A stretch of DNA of 21,358 nucleotides from an uncultured Asticcacaulis sp. (lineage in GTDB: Bacteria; Pseudomonadota; Alphaproteobacteria; Caulobacterales; Caulobacteraceae), in NCBI GenBank assembly GCA_946482045.1, contig CAMLPZ010000035.1, positions 1 through 21,358 of the forward strand, given 5' to 3'. How positions within the stretch are numbered: position 1 is the stretch's first letter; each line of letters opens with the position of its first letter. Of the stretch, positions 6,955 to 13,695 are shown piece by piece. A program made the position numbers and the translations under genes. Below the pieces are notes generated by a model, which saw only the letters and a list, made by a program, of their open reading frames with translations, searched no databases and was not told the origin of the DNA.

Positions 6955-6988
6955 AACGCTTAAAGCGATCGCGCTTTAAGCGTTTTTT
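6955..6988 (+). terminator. Intrinsic terminator of rpmJ
   Basis: Perfect 13-base arms AACGCTTAAAGCG (6955-6967) and CGCTTTAAGCGTT (6972-6984) around ATCG, followed by a T-run to 6988. It lies 47 bases after the rpmJ stop. Confidence 0.93.
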
Positions 6989-7012
6989 CGTGTCCGCCAT
7001 TAGGGGTTCATC

Positions 7013-7621
7013 ATGGCCGAGATCAAAGCCGTCCTATTCGATATCGGCAATGTCATGATCACGTGGCATCCGGAAAACCTGTTCCGCAAGATTATCACTG
7101 ATACCGAGCGCCGTCAGCACTTCCTGACGAACGTGGTGCCCATGAGCTGGCATGACCGCCACGACGCGGGTGTCACATTTGCCGAAAACCGCATCCAGGC
7201 CCTGGCCGATTTCCCGGAATTCGCCGACGAGATTCATGCGTTCGACAATCGCTTCGACGAGATGCTGGGCGCCCCAATCCCCGAGACGATGGCCATCATC
7301 GACGAACTTGAAGCCAAGGGCATTCCGCAATACGCCCTGACCAACATGCCGCAGGAAAAGGCGGAGATGGTCTTCTCCAAAATCCCGTCCTTCCGCCACA
7401 TGCGCGACGTCATCATTTCCGGCGTCGAAAAGATCGTGAAGCCCGACCCGCGCATCTATGACATTGCGTTAAAGCGCATGGGCCTGCCGGCAGAGGCGGT
7501 TTTCTTCACCGACGACAGCCGCGCCAATATCGAAGCCGCCAAGGCGATGGGCTTCGTCACCCACCTGTTCGACCGCCCGGAAACCCTTCGTCCAGCGATG
7601 GTTACCGCCGGCATTTTATAA
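7013..7621 (+). CDS. HAD-superfamily hydrolase, subfamily IA
   Basis: A 202-residue cytoplasmic phosphatase- or dehalogenase-like enzyme. All four HAD motifs are visible: the nucleophile Asp10 in LFDIGNV, Thr110 in YALTNM, Lys143 in KIVKPDPRIYD, and the acidic pair Asp167-Asp168 in FFTDDSRANI. The second motif-I position is Gly, as in the YihX-like (glucose-1-phosphate phosphatase) and haloacid dehalogenase-like branch. A helical cap lies between motifs I and II. The substrate cannot be read from the sequence. The gene starts 24 bases after the rpmJ terminator and its ribosome binding site is weak. A link to the glucose 1-phosphate expected from the GH94 gene downstream is only speculation. 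Confidence 0.85.
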   Translation: MAEIKAVLFDIGNVMITWHPENLFRKIITDTERRQHFLTNVVPMSWHDRHDAGVTFAENRIQALADFPEFADEIHAFDNRFDEMLGAPIPETMAIIDELEAKGIPQYALTNMPQEKAEMVFSKIPSFRHMRDVIISGVEKIVKPDPRIYDIALKRMGLPAEAVFFTDDSRANIEAAKAMGFVTHLFDRPETLRPAMVTAGIL

Positions 7622-7661
7622 TCATCCACAGGCAATCACGCCATTTTCGTTGCTCGTGAGT

Positions 7662-7718
7662 TGAGAGGAGCGAATCACTTGGCTATGGTTAAACGCAAGT
7701 GCATGTTTTCTCCTCTCA
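7662..7718 (+). promoter_or_regulatory. Nested inverted repeat in the gapR leader
   Basis: Perfect 9-base outer arms TGAGAGGAG (7662-7670) and CTCCTCTCA (7710-7718), plus inner arms CACTTG (7676-7681) and CAAGTG (7696-7701). The structure ends directly before the likely Shine-Dalgarno GGA (7719-7721) of gapR. It could be a leader RNA stem, or a pair of protein-binding half sites. Confidence 0.6.
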
Positions 7719-7730
7719 GGATAGTCCGCT

Positions 7731-8003
7731 ATGGCCGATGACGCCCCCTCCTTCCAATCCGACGACGTCATCTCTGGCGCGGCCCAAGGCCGCCTCAAGT
7801 CGTTTATCGAACGCATTGAACGCCTTGAAGAAGACAAGGCTGCGGTCAGCGAAGACTTGAAGGAGGTCTACTCCGAAGCCAAGGGCGAAGGCTTCGACGT
7901 CAAGATCCTGCGCAAGGTCGTTCGCATCCGCAAGCAGGACAAGGCCAAGATGTCCGAGGAAGAGGCGCTGATCGAACTCTATATGTCGGCCATCGAAGGC
8001 TGA
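7731..8003 (+). CDS. gapR: Nucleoid-associated protein GapR (DUF2312)
   Basis: GapR binds A+T-rich and overtwisted DNA ahead of forks and RNA polymerase, and in Caulobacter it supports replication and topoisomerase action. The 90-residue protein matches the family in length and in order: a disordered acidic N-terminus, then a coiled coil (about 17-55, with RLKSFIERIERLEEDKAAV). The signature E-A-K-G-x-G-F-D-V-K-I-L-R-K-V-V-R-I-R-K follows. It ends with E-E-E-A-L-I-E-L-Y-M-S-A-I. The ATG at 7731 follows CAGGATAG. The gene has a structured leader and its own terminator, so it is probably monocistronic. As I recall, gapR and tacA are also close together on the Caulobacter crescentus chromosome, which fits the tacA-like gene here. 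Confidence 0.93.
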   Translation: MADDAPSFQSDDVISGAAQGRLKSFIERIERLEEDKAAVSEDLKEVYSEAKGEGFDVKILRKVVRIRKQDKAKMSEEEALIELYMSAIEG

Positions 8004-8026
8004 TCAGGTCGCTTGACAGCTTTGAG

Positions 8027-8065
8027 CCCGCTTTCCATCTTCAGGCGATGGACAGCGGGTTTTTT
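8027..8065 (+). terminator. Intrinsic terminator of gapR
   Basis: Arms CCCGCT and AGCGGG, with an inner CCATC/GATGG pair, followed by TTTTTT ending at 8065. It begins 24 bases after the gapR stop. Confidence 0.9.
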
Positions 8066-8084
8066 CGTATCCGGATGACACCTC

Positions 8085-8504
8085 ATGGCGTTTAAATCCA
8101 AGACGCCCTCAAAAGGCTTGTCACGTTCCAAGCCGCTGCAAACCAGGACGCCGATTGGGGCCGGCCAAGGCTTCAAGGCAAAATCCGTCGCAAAAATACC
8201 TGTAAAGGCGCCGCCGTCCCCTGCCGAGCAACGCAAGGCCCAGCAACAGGCACTGCAAAAATCAACGTTGAAACTGCTTGAGCGCGCCCGCAGGGAGGCC
8301 GCCGAAAAAGGTATTCCCCTGTCCGACTGGGAGGGCGAGTTCCTTGAAAGCGTTTCAGACCGCGTCCGCACCTATGGCCGCGCCTTTGCCGATCCCGACA
8401 AGGGCGCGATGAACGGCACCTTGTCTGACCGTCAAGGCGTCAAGCTGCGGGAAATCCGCAAGAAAGCCCGTAACGCCAAGCCTGAAGGTAGCGACGAAAA
8501 ATAA
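8085..8504 (+). CDS. Conserved hypothetical basic protein
   Basis: A 139-residue cytoplasmic protein I cannot assign to a named family. The first 55 residues are basic and rich in Lys, Ser and Pro and look disordered. Residues about 56-85 form a likely amphipathic helix rich in Gln, Lys and Arg. The ordered part then reads G-I-P-L-S-D-W-E-G-E-F-L, followed by V-R-T-Y-G-R-A-F-A-D-P-D-K-G, and ends with a Lys/Arg-rich helix. I recall similar proteins only from Caulobacterales. GGATGA upstream supports the ATG at 8085. It follows the gapR terminator by 19 bases and ends just before the operator-like repeats of the sugar locus. A nucleic-acid-binding role is possible from the charge, but unproven. 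Confidence 0.75.
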   Translation: MAFKSKTPSKGLSRSKPLQTRTPIGAGQGFKAKSVAKIPVKAPPSPAEQRKAQQQALQKSTLKLLERARREAAEKGIPLSDWEGEFLESVSDRVRTYGRAFADPDKGAMNGTLSDRQGVKLREIRKKARNAKPEGSDEK

Positions 8505-8505
8505 G

Positions 8506-8556
8506 ACCGCTTCCAACGCCCCGAAACCGCTTCCAGTCTTTGACAGCGCTTTCCAA
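8506..8556 (+). promoter_or_regulatory. Three phased operator-like motifs (LacI type) before the symporter gene
   Basis: ACCGCTTCCA occurs at 8506-8515 and 8526-8535, and AGCGCTTTCCA at 8545-8555, so the repeats are about 20 bases (two helical turns) apart. The last lies in an imperfect 18-base palindrome, 8539-8556, centred on AGCGCT, with 14 of 18 positions symmetric. This is the usual build of sites for LacI-family sugar repressors. No LacI gene is in the window. Confidence 0.5.
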
Positions 8557-8568
8557 AACACAGATATG
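8540..8568 (+). promoter_or_regulatory. Promoter of the symporter-phosphorylase operon
   Basis: A perfect -35 TTGACA (8540-8545), a 17-base spacer and GATATG (8563-8568) as a weak -10. It overlaps the palindrome centred on AGCGCT, so a bound repressor would block it. It lies 29 bases before the first ATG of the symporter gene. Confidence 0.55.
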
Positions 8569-8597
8569 CGTGGTAGCGTCACCCAAACAGACAAAAA

Positions 8598-9989
8598 ATG
8601 GTTGGGAAGATGAGCAAGGATGGAAGCGCGGCGAACAAGCCGAAGCTGTTTGAACGCTTAAGCTACGGAGCGGGCGATTTCGGTTTCAACCTGTACTGGA
8701 CGACCATATCGGCCTTCCTGCTGATATTCTACACCGACAGTTTTGGGCTCGATCCGCGCGTCGCCGGCACCATGCTGCTAACGACCAAGCTGCTCGACGC
8801 CTTCGTCGATCCCCTGATGGGCGCCATTTCCGACCGGACCAAAAGCAAGTGGGGCCGCTATCGCCCGTGGCTTTTGTGGGCAGCCATCCCAATGGCGGTG
8901 TCGGCGGTCCTCACCTTCACCACGCCGGACCTCGATTCCACCGCCAAGGTCATCTACGCCTACATCACCTTTGCGATCATGATGGCCGTCTATTCGGTGG
9001 TCAGCATCCCCTACGGCGCCCTGTCAGGTGTACTAACTAACGATCCGCAGTCGCGCACCCAAATCAACAGCTTCCGTTTCGTATTCGCATTCCTGGGCAG
9101 CACCTTCGTTACCTACTGCACGCCGATTCTAGTCAAGTGGTTCGGGGCGAAGTTCGGTGGCGGCGACGACACGGTCGGCTGGCAGATGACCATGGCGCTT
9201 TACGGCATCCTGGCCTGCCTGTTCTTCTTCAATGTCTTTGCGACAACGAAGGAAAGAATCCTGCCGGTGCAGGAACAGAAGGTCAGCCCGTGGCGCGATA
9301 TCGCCGACCTGTCTCAGAACCGCCCATGGATGATCCTGTTCGTCCTGGCCCTCGTCATTATGGTGACGATCTCGACGCGCATGGGCGCGGCGCCCTATTA
9401 TATGAAGTATTATATCGGTGAGCCCGACAAGGTGAAGGAATTCCTGACGATCTACGGTGTGGCCCTGGCCGGTGGCGCCCTCCTCACCCCCGTCATGACC
9501 CGCTTCATCGACAAGAAGTCGCTGCTGATGATCCTTATGGGCCTGGTCGGCGTCTTTTCCATCGCCTTCTATTTCATCCCGAAGGACCAGCTATGGATTG
9601 CCTATGCCATGCAGGTCGTAATCGGCCTGTGCCTGGGGCCCAAATCACCGCTAACCTTCTCAATGTACGCCGACACGGCCGATTATACCGAATACAAGAC
9701 CGGCCGGCGCGCCACAGCCATGACCTTCTCGGCGGCCATTTTCGCCCAGAAGCTGGGGGGCGCCCTGGCCTCCGCCGTTATCGCCTGGACCTTGGCCAGC
9801 CTCGGCTACAAGGCCAACCAGGCCCAGAGTGGCGCATCCCAGGAAGGGATTTTACTGCTGATGAGCGTCGTGCCGGGCGCCCTGGCCCTGCTGTCTGCCG
9901 CGATTATGGCCGCCTACGATCTCAATGATAAACGCCTCGCCGAAGTGCAGGCCGAACTGACCTCCCGCAAAGCTCAAAAAGACTCCTGA
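8598..9989 (+). CDS. GPH-family sugar:cation symporter (MFS)
   Basis: Imports a glycoside, probably with H+ or Na+, across the inner membrane. The 463-residue protein has about twelve membrane segments. It also has the family's typical N-terminus (LSYGAGDFGFNLYW) and the loop motif S-D-R-T-K-S-K-W-G-R-Y-R-P-W after the second membrane segment, as in MelB, XynB/YicJ and related carriers. The C-terminal half has the P-L-T-F-S-M-Y-A-D-T-A-D-Y segment common in this family. Its stop overlaps the start of the GH94 gene by one base (TGATG), so the phosphorylase substrate is most likely what it carries. Start uncertain: neither ATG 8598 nor ATG 8610 has a good Shine-Dalgarno. A beta-glucoside, cellobiose or cellobionate is the inferred substrate. 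Confidence 0.88.
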   Translation: MVGKMSKDGSAANKPKLFERLSYGAGDFGFNLYWTTISAFLLIFYTDSFGLDPRVAGTMLLTTKLLDAFVDPLMGAISDRTKSKWGRYRPWLLWAAIPMAVSAVLTFTTPDLDSTAKVIYAYITFAIMMAVYSVVSIPYGALSGVLTNDPQSRTQINSFRFVFAFLGSTFVTYCTPILVKWFGAKFGGGDDTVGWQMTMALYGILACLFFFNVFATTKERILPVQEQKVSPWRDIADLSQNRPWMILFVLALVIMVTISTRMGAAPYYMKYYIGEPDKVKEFLTIYGVALAGGALLTPVMTRFIDKKSLLMILMGLVGVFSIAFYFIPKDQLWIAYAMQVVIGLCLGPKSPLTFSMYADTADYTEYKTGRRATAMTFSAAIFAQKLGGALASAVIAWTLASLGYKANQAQSGASQEGILLLMSVVPGALALLSAAIMAAYDLNDKRLAEVQAELTSRKAQKDS

Positions 9990-12340
9990 TGCCTCTTATA
10001 GATTTTGACTCCGATACCTGCCGCCTGCACAGCGCGACAGCCCTTCCGCTCGCCGCAGGGTATCTGTGGAATCCGCGCATGATGATCCACATGACGGCGC
10101 GGGGATTTGCCACCGCCCAGTTCATGCAGCCCGAGCCCGCCAAATACGCCCGCGCCCAGATCATGGAAGCCAAGCATTTCATGCTTCCGGAACAGGGCAC
10201 CTATGCCCACCATCCCGGGCGCTTTTTCTACATCAAGAACCGTAACAATAACGGCATCTTTTCAGTGCCTTATGAACCTGTGCGTAAGCCTGTTGATAAG
10301 TTTGAATTCCGCCTCACGCCGACGGATATTTCCTGGCAAATTCAGCAGGATGATCTGTGGATAGAGATTATCCTCAACCTGCCGGTCGACGAAGCCTGCG
10401 AGCTTTGGGAGGTGCACCTGCGCAATGCCGGCGATGCCGCACAGAACATCAGCCTTTATCCCGCCTTCCCACTGGGCCTGATGAGCTGGATGAACCAGTC
10501 AGCCGACTTCCATGCCGGTCTCAACGGTATTGTCGCCGACAGCGTGACGCCCTACCAAAAGGTCGCCGACTACTTCAAGAACAAGGACTTGAAAGACAAG
10601 GTCTTTCTGATCAGCGAACAAACGCCTGCGGCCTTTGAGACACGCCAGGCGCGCTTCGAAGGCGAAGGCGGACTGCACAATCCGGATGTTCTGCAAGGGG
10701 CGCGTCTGGCCGGTGGCGTAGCGCGCTACGAAAATCCAATCTGCGCCCTGCAGTTCGACCACGACCTGGCGCCCGGTGAGACCACGACCCACCGCTTTCT
10801 GTTCGGTCCGGCCTTCGACAACGCCGAAATTGATCGCCTGAAATCGCGCTTCCTGTCGGCAGACGGCTTCGCTCAGGCGCGTCATGACTATGCCCAGTAC
10901 ATGGCGCGCGGACGCGGATCAGTCAATGTTGATTTTGATGACAGGCATCTCACATCCTTCGTCAACTCGTGGATGCCGCGCCAGGTCTATTACCATGGCG
11001 ACACCAACCGCCTGACCACCGATCCCCAAACGCGCAACTTCCTCCAGGACGCCATCGGCAGCGTCTATGTCCAGCCGCAGACCGCCCGCGCAGTCCTGCT
11101 CAAAGCCTTGTCACAACAGGAAGAGAGCGGCGCCATGCCAGACGGCATTACGCTCTATGAAGGCGCCGAACTGAAATATATCAACCAGGTACCGCATACA
11201 GATCACGCGGTTTGGCTGGCGCTTTTTCTCGAATCTTACCTCTCTGAAACAGATGACTATGCTCTTCTCGATGCGCCGGTACTCAACACCCACACAAATG
11301 AAACCCTGACGGTTCGAGAGCGTGTTTCCAAGGCAAATCAATGGTTGATAAAATCGGTAGATCACCGCAATCTCAACTTCATCGAACAGGGTGACTGGAA
11401 CGACCCGATGAACATGGTCGGTTGGAAGGGCCGCGGCGTATCGGGCTGGCTGAGCATGGCGACCGCCTATTCGCTGCGCCTGTGGGCCGGCATCCTGGCG
11501 GCTGACGGCCATGACGGTTCCGAGTTCGCCAAAGCCGCCGAGCGCTTTAACGCCGCCGTCAACACTCACCTGTGGGACGGCGACTGGTACGGCCGTGGCA
11601 TTACGGACGATGATGTGGTGTTCGGCATCAAGAAGGATGTCGAGGGCCGCATCTATCTCAACGCCCAAAGCTGGGCCCTTTTGTCGGGCGCGGCCGACGC
11701 CAGCAAGGCGCCCCTGATGCTAAAGGCTGTCGAGGAGCAGCTGGAAACGCCCTACGGCGTCGAAATGATCGGCCCGGCTTACACGCATATGCGCGAGGAT
11801 GTGGGCCGCCTGACGCAAAAATTCCCTGGTGTGGCGGAAAACGGTTCGGTCTACAACCACGCCGCCGCCTTCTACATCCACAGCCTTTATGAGATCGGCG
11901 AAGCCAACAAGGCCTTTGAACTGCTCCGCCGCATGCTGACCGGCCCCGACGACGACGACCTGCTGCGCCGTGGCCAGTTGCCGGTCTTCCTGCCCAACTA
12001 TTACCGTGGCGCGCACAGGCAGTTTCCGGACGCCTCAGGCCGCTCATCACACCTGTTCAACACCGGTACGGCATCCTGGATTTATCGTAGCGTCATCGAG
12101 GGTCTGCTGGGCCTCAAGGGCTGCCGTGAAGGTCTCAGCATCAAGCCACAGTTGCCGTCGCATTGGAACGAAGCTAAGGCTGTCCGCTGGTTCCGTGGCG
12201 CCGAATTCCACGTCCACTTCAAACGACATTCAATGATTGATTCAACTCAGGTGACCTGCAACGAAAAGCCCCTGAGCGACAACGTCGTCAGGGGCGTAAG
12301 TGCTGGATCTCTTTATAATATTTCGGTGCTGTTACCTTAA
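9989..12340 (+). CDS. GH94 glycoside phosphorylase, cellobionate/cellobiose type
   Basis: A cytoplasmic inverting phosphorylase that splits a beta-glucosyl bond with phosphate to give alpha-glucose 1-phosphate. The 783-residue protein shows the GH94 order: an N-terminal beta-sandwich (about 1-280), a helical linker, and an (alpha/alpha)6 barrel. The catalytic-acid motif G-D-W-N-D begins at residue 468. R-N-F-L-Q-D (349-354) stands where family members usually have R-D-x-x-Q-D. N-T-G-T-A-S-W near 692 fits the phosphate pocket motif. There is no signal peptide. It is translationally coupled to the symporter (one-base overlap) and overlaps the convergent lactonase gene by four bases at its 3' end. 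The length and the lactonase neighbour favour cellobionic acid phosphorylase; cellobiose or chitobiose phosphorylase remains possible. The family is clear, the substrate is inferred. Confidence 0.85.
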   Translation: MPLIDFDSDTCRLHSATALPLAAGYLWNPRMMIHMTARGFATAQFMQPEPAKYARAQIMEAKHFMLPEQGTYAHHPGRFFYIKNRNNNGIFSVPYEPVRKPVDKFEFRLTPTDISWQIQQDDLWIEIILNLPVDEACELWEVHLRNAGDAAQNISLYPAFPLGLMSWMNQSADFHAGLNGIVADSVTPYQKVADYFKNKDLKDKVFLISEQTPAAFETRQARFEGEGGLHNPDVLQGARLAGGVARYENPICALQFDHDLAPGETTTHRFLFGPAFDNAEIDRLKSRFLSADGFAQARHDYAQYMARGRGSVNVDFDDRHLTSFVNSWMPRQVYYHGDTNRLTTDPQTRNFLQDAIGSVYVQPQTARAVLLKALSQQEESGAMPDGITLYEGAELKYINQVPHTDHAVWLALFLESYLSETDDYALLDAPVLNTHTNETLTVRERVSKANQWLIKSVDHRNLNFIEQGDWNDPMNMVGWKGRGVSGWLSMATAYSLRLWAGILAADGHDGSEFAKAAERFNAAVNTHLWDGDWYGRGITDDDVVFGIKKDVEGRIYLNAQSWALLSGAADASKAPLMLKAVEEQLETPYGVEMIGPAYTHMREDVGRLTQKFPGVAENGSVYNHAAAFYIHSLYEIGEANKAFELLRRMLTGPDDDDLLRRGQLPVFLPNYYRGAHRQFPDASGRSSHLFNTGTASWIYRSVIEGLLGLKGCREGLSIKPQLPSHWNEAKAVRWFRGAEFHVHFKRHSMIDSTQVTCNEKPLSDNVVRGVSAGSLYNISVLLP
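12264..12294 (-). terminator. Terminator of the lactonase gene, inside the GH94 reading frame
   Basis: Seven-base arms CCCCTGA (12269-12275) and TCAGGGG (12288-12294), with an inner GAC/GTC pair. On the minus strand C and TTTT follow. It lies 43 bases beyond the lactonase stop and is encoded by the last codons of the opposing phosphorylase gene. Confidence 0.65.
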
Positions 12341-13482
12341 GCGACCGGCGCCATGAACACCGGCGCGTTCACGGTGAACTTGGCGTCGTGCTTGCGCAGG
12401 GTGCCATTGGTATATTGCGCCATGACCGTCACGTCGTTGCTCTTTTGGTGCGCAACGACGAGACGGTCGAAGCCCGGAACGATGTAGAAGAAGCGTGGCC
12501 AGTCGCCGCCGGTCGGGATGATCTGCAGCAAGGCCAGGCGGCCGGTCGTGTCGAGACCGAAGACCGCGATCGAGTTATGGCCACGGTTTGAGACATACAG
12601 GATATTGCCCAGGTCGTTCATCGCCATGTGACCGGCAAAACTTGCGCCGGTGAAGTCGGCCGGCAAGGTCTTGATATATTGGACGTCTTCGAATGTACCG
12701 TCGCCCTTCGGACGCAGGGTAATCAGTGCGTTCTCCAGTTCACCCAGTATATGGGCAACCTGGCCCGATGGATGCAGGTTCAGGTGGCGGGGACCGAAGC
12801 CCGGCTCGCACTTGTAGGCGACAAACTTTTCGCCGACGGCGCCTGAGGTGGCGTCGAAGCTGTAGCCGAGAACCTCGTCGGTACCGAGATCGACACTGTA
12901 GATGTACTTCTGATCGGGCGAGAACTTGACCCAGTGGGCGTGCGGCCCTTGCTGGCGTTCAGCATTGGGGCCGGAACCCGAATTCTGCTTGACGATCGCG
13001 GGTTCGATCGGCAGGCCGGTTTTTTCATCCAGCTTATAGACGGCGATATTGCCCGAATTGTAATTGGCGACCGCCAGATACGATTCCGTTGCGTCCAGAG
13101 AAATATAGCAGGGGCCACTGCCCTGGCTGGAAACTTCGCCCTTCTTGGTCCATTTGGAGCCGTTGGCGGAGACCTGATAGATGCCGATCAGGCCATTTTC
13201 CTGTTCATTAACGACGTAATGACGCTTCAGCTTCGGGCTGTAGACACCATAGGAGGCATTCGGCACGGTCGGGTCCGGCTTCTTGCCTTGGGTCCATTTG
13301 TCATAGGCGGCCGAATATGACAGCGTGCTGACGCCCGCGCCACCTTCCGACGCATAGGAGCCAACATAATAAACCAGGTCTCCAATCGCGGCATTGGCCA
13401 AGGCCGGCGCAAAACCGGCGGCAGCGACTGAACCCGCGAGAAAGAGACGGCGGTCAACTCCGCGCGACGAGTTCTTAGACAT
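12337..13482 (-). CDS. Tat-exported lactonase, seven-bladed propeller (PF10282)
   Basis: A 381-residue protein of the 6-phosphogluconolactonase-like propeller family, which opens sugar lactones. Family signatures are clear: Q-G-P-H-A-H-W-V-K-F, Y-S-V-D-L-G-T-D, G-P-R-H-L-N-L-H-P, and V-S-N-R-G-H-N-S-I-A-V-F. Unlike cytoplasmic members it has a twin-arginine signal (DRRLFLAG at 10-17, then an Ala-rich core and A-N-A-A cleavage near 30), so it should fold in the cytoplasm and work in the periplasm. A phosphorylated substrate is therefore unlikely; a free aldonolactone such as glucono- or cellobionolactone fits better. It converges on the GH94 gene with a four-base overlap. The ribosome binding site AGAGGG before ATG 13482 lies inside a hairpin. 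Substrate is inference. Confidence 0.85.
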   Translation of the reverse strand: MSKNSSRGVDRRLFLAGSVAAAGFAPALANAAIGDLVYYVGSYASEGGAGVSTLSYSAAYDKWTQGKKPDPTVPNASYGVYSPKLKRHYVVNEQENGLIGIYQVSANGSKWTKKGEVSSQGSGPCYISLDATESYLAVANYNSGNIAVYKLDEKTGLPIEPAIVKQNSGSGPNAERQQGPHAHWVKFSPDQKYIYSVDLGTDEVLGYSFDATSGAVGEKFVAYKCEPGFGPRHLNLHPSGQVAHILGELENALITLRPKGDGTFEDVQYIKTLPADFTGASFAGHMAMNDLGNILYVSNRGHNSIAVFGLDTTGRLALLQIIPTGGDWPRFFYIVPGFDRLVVAHQKSNDVTVMAQYTNGTLRKHDAKFTVNAPVFMAPVA

Positions 13483-13488
13483 GAAAAT

Positions 13489-13513
13489 CCCTCTTGCATT
13501 TCAATGCAGAGGG
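13489..13513 (-). promoter_or_regulatory. Hairpin covering the lactonase ribosome binding site
   Basis: On the minus strand CCCTCT and GCATT pair with AATGC and AGAGGG around a tight loop with one bulged base: eleven pairs within 25 bases. The 3' arm, AGAGGG, is the Shine-Dalgarno, placed 6 bases before the ATG. The structure would hide the ribosome binding site, or the DNA palindrome could be an operator. Confidence 0.55.
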
Positions 13514-13533
13514 TAAACTAGCCAATCCCTGCG

Positions 13534-13547
13534 GGACTGGCCAGTCC
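13534..13547. promoter_or_regulatory. Perfect 14-base palindrome upstream of the lactonase gene
   Basis: GGACTGGCCAGTCC is fully self-complementary and lies 52 bases before the lactonase ATG, in the likely promoter region. It is a candidate operator. The regulator is unknown. Confidence 0.4.
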
Positions 13548-13650
13548 TTTATTCCTCATGCCAACGGCTCTTATGTGCCTTTACACCGCAATTGCGCGCC
13601 AGCAGACGTTATAACGACGATATCAACAATGCAACTTATTGATTTTACAC

Positions 13651-13674
13651 AAAAAATGTGCATTAGCACGACCG
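13651..13674 (-). terminator. Weak terminator-like hairpin after the sigma-54 activator
   Basis: On the minus strand GTGC-TAAT-GCAC is followed by ATTTTTT, starting about 22 bases after the stop of the regulator gene. The stem is only four G/C-rich pairs, so this is a weak call. Confidence 0.35.
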
Positions 13675-13695
13675 TTAAACGCGCAAAGATTGACC

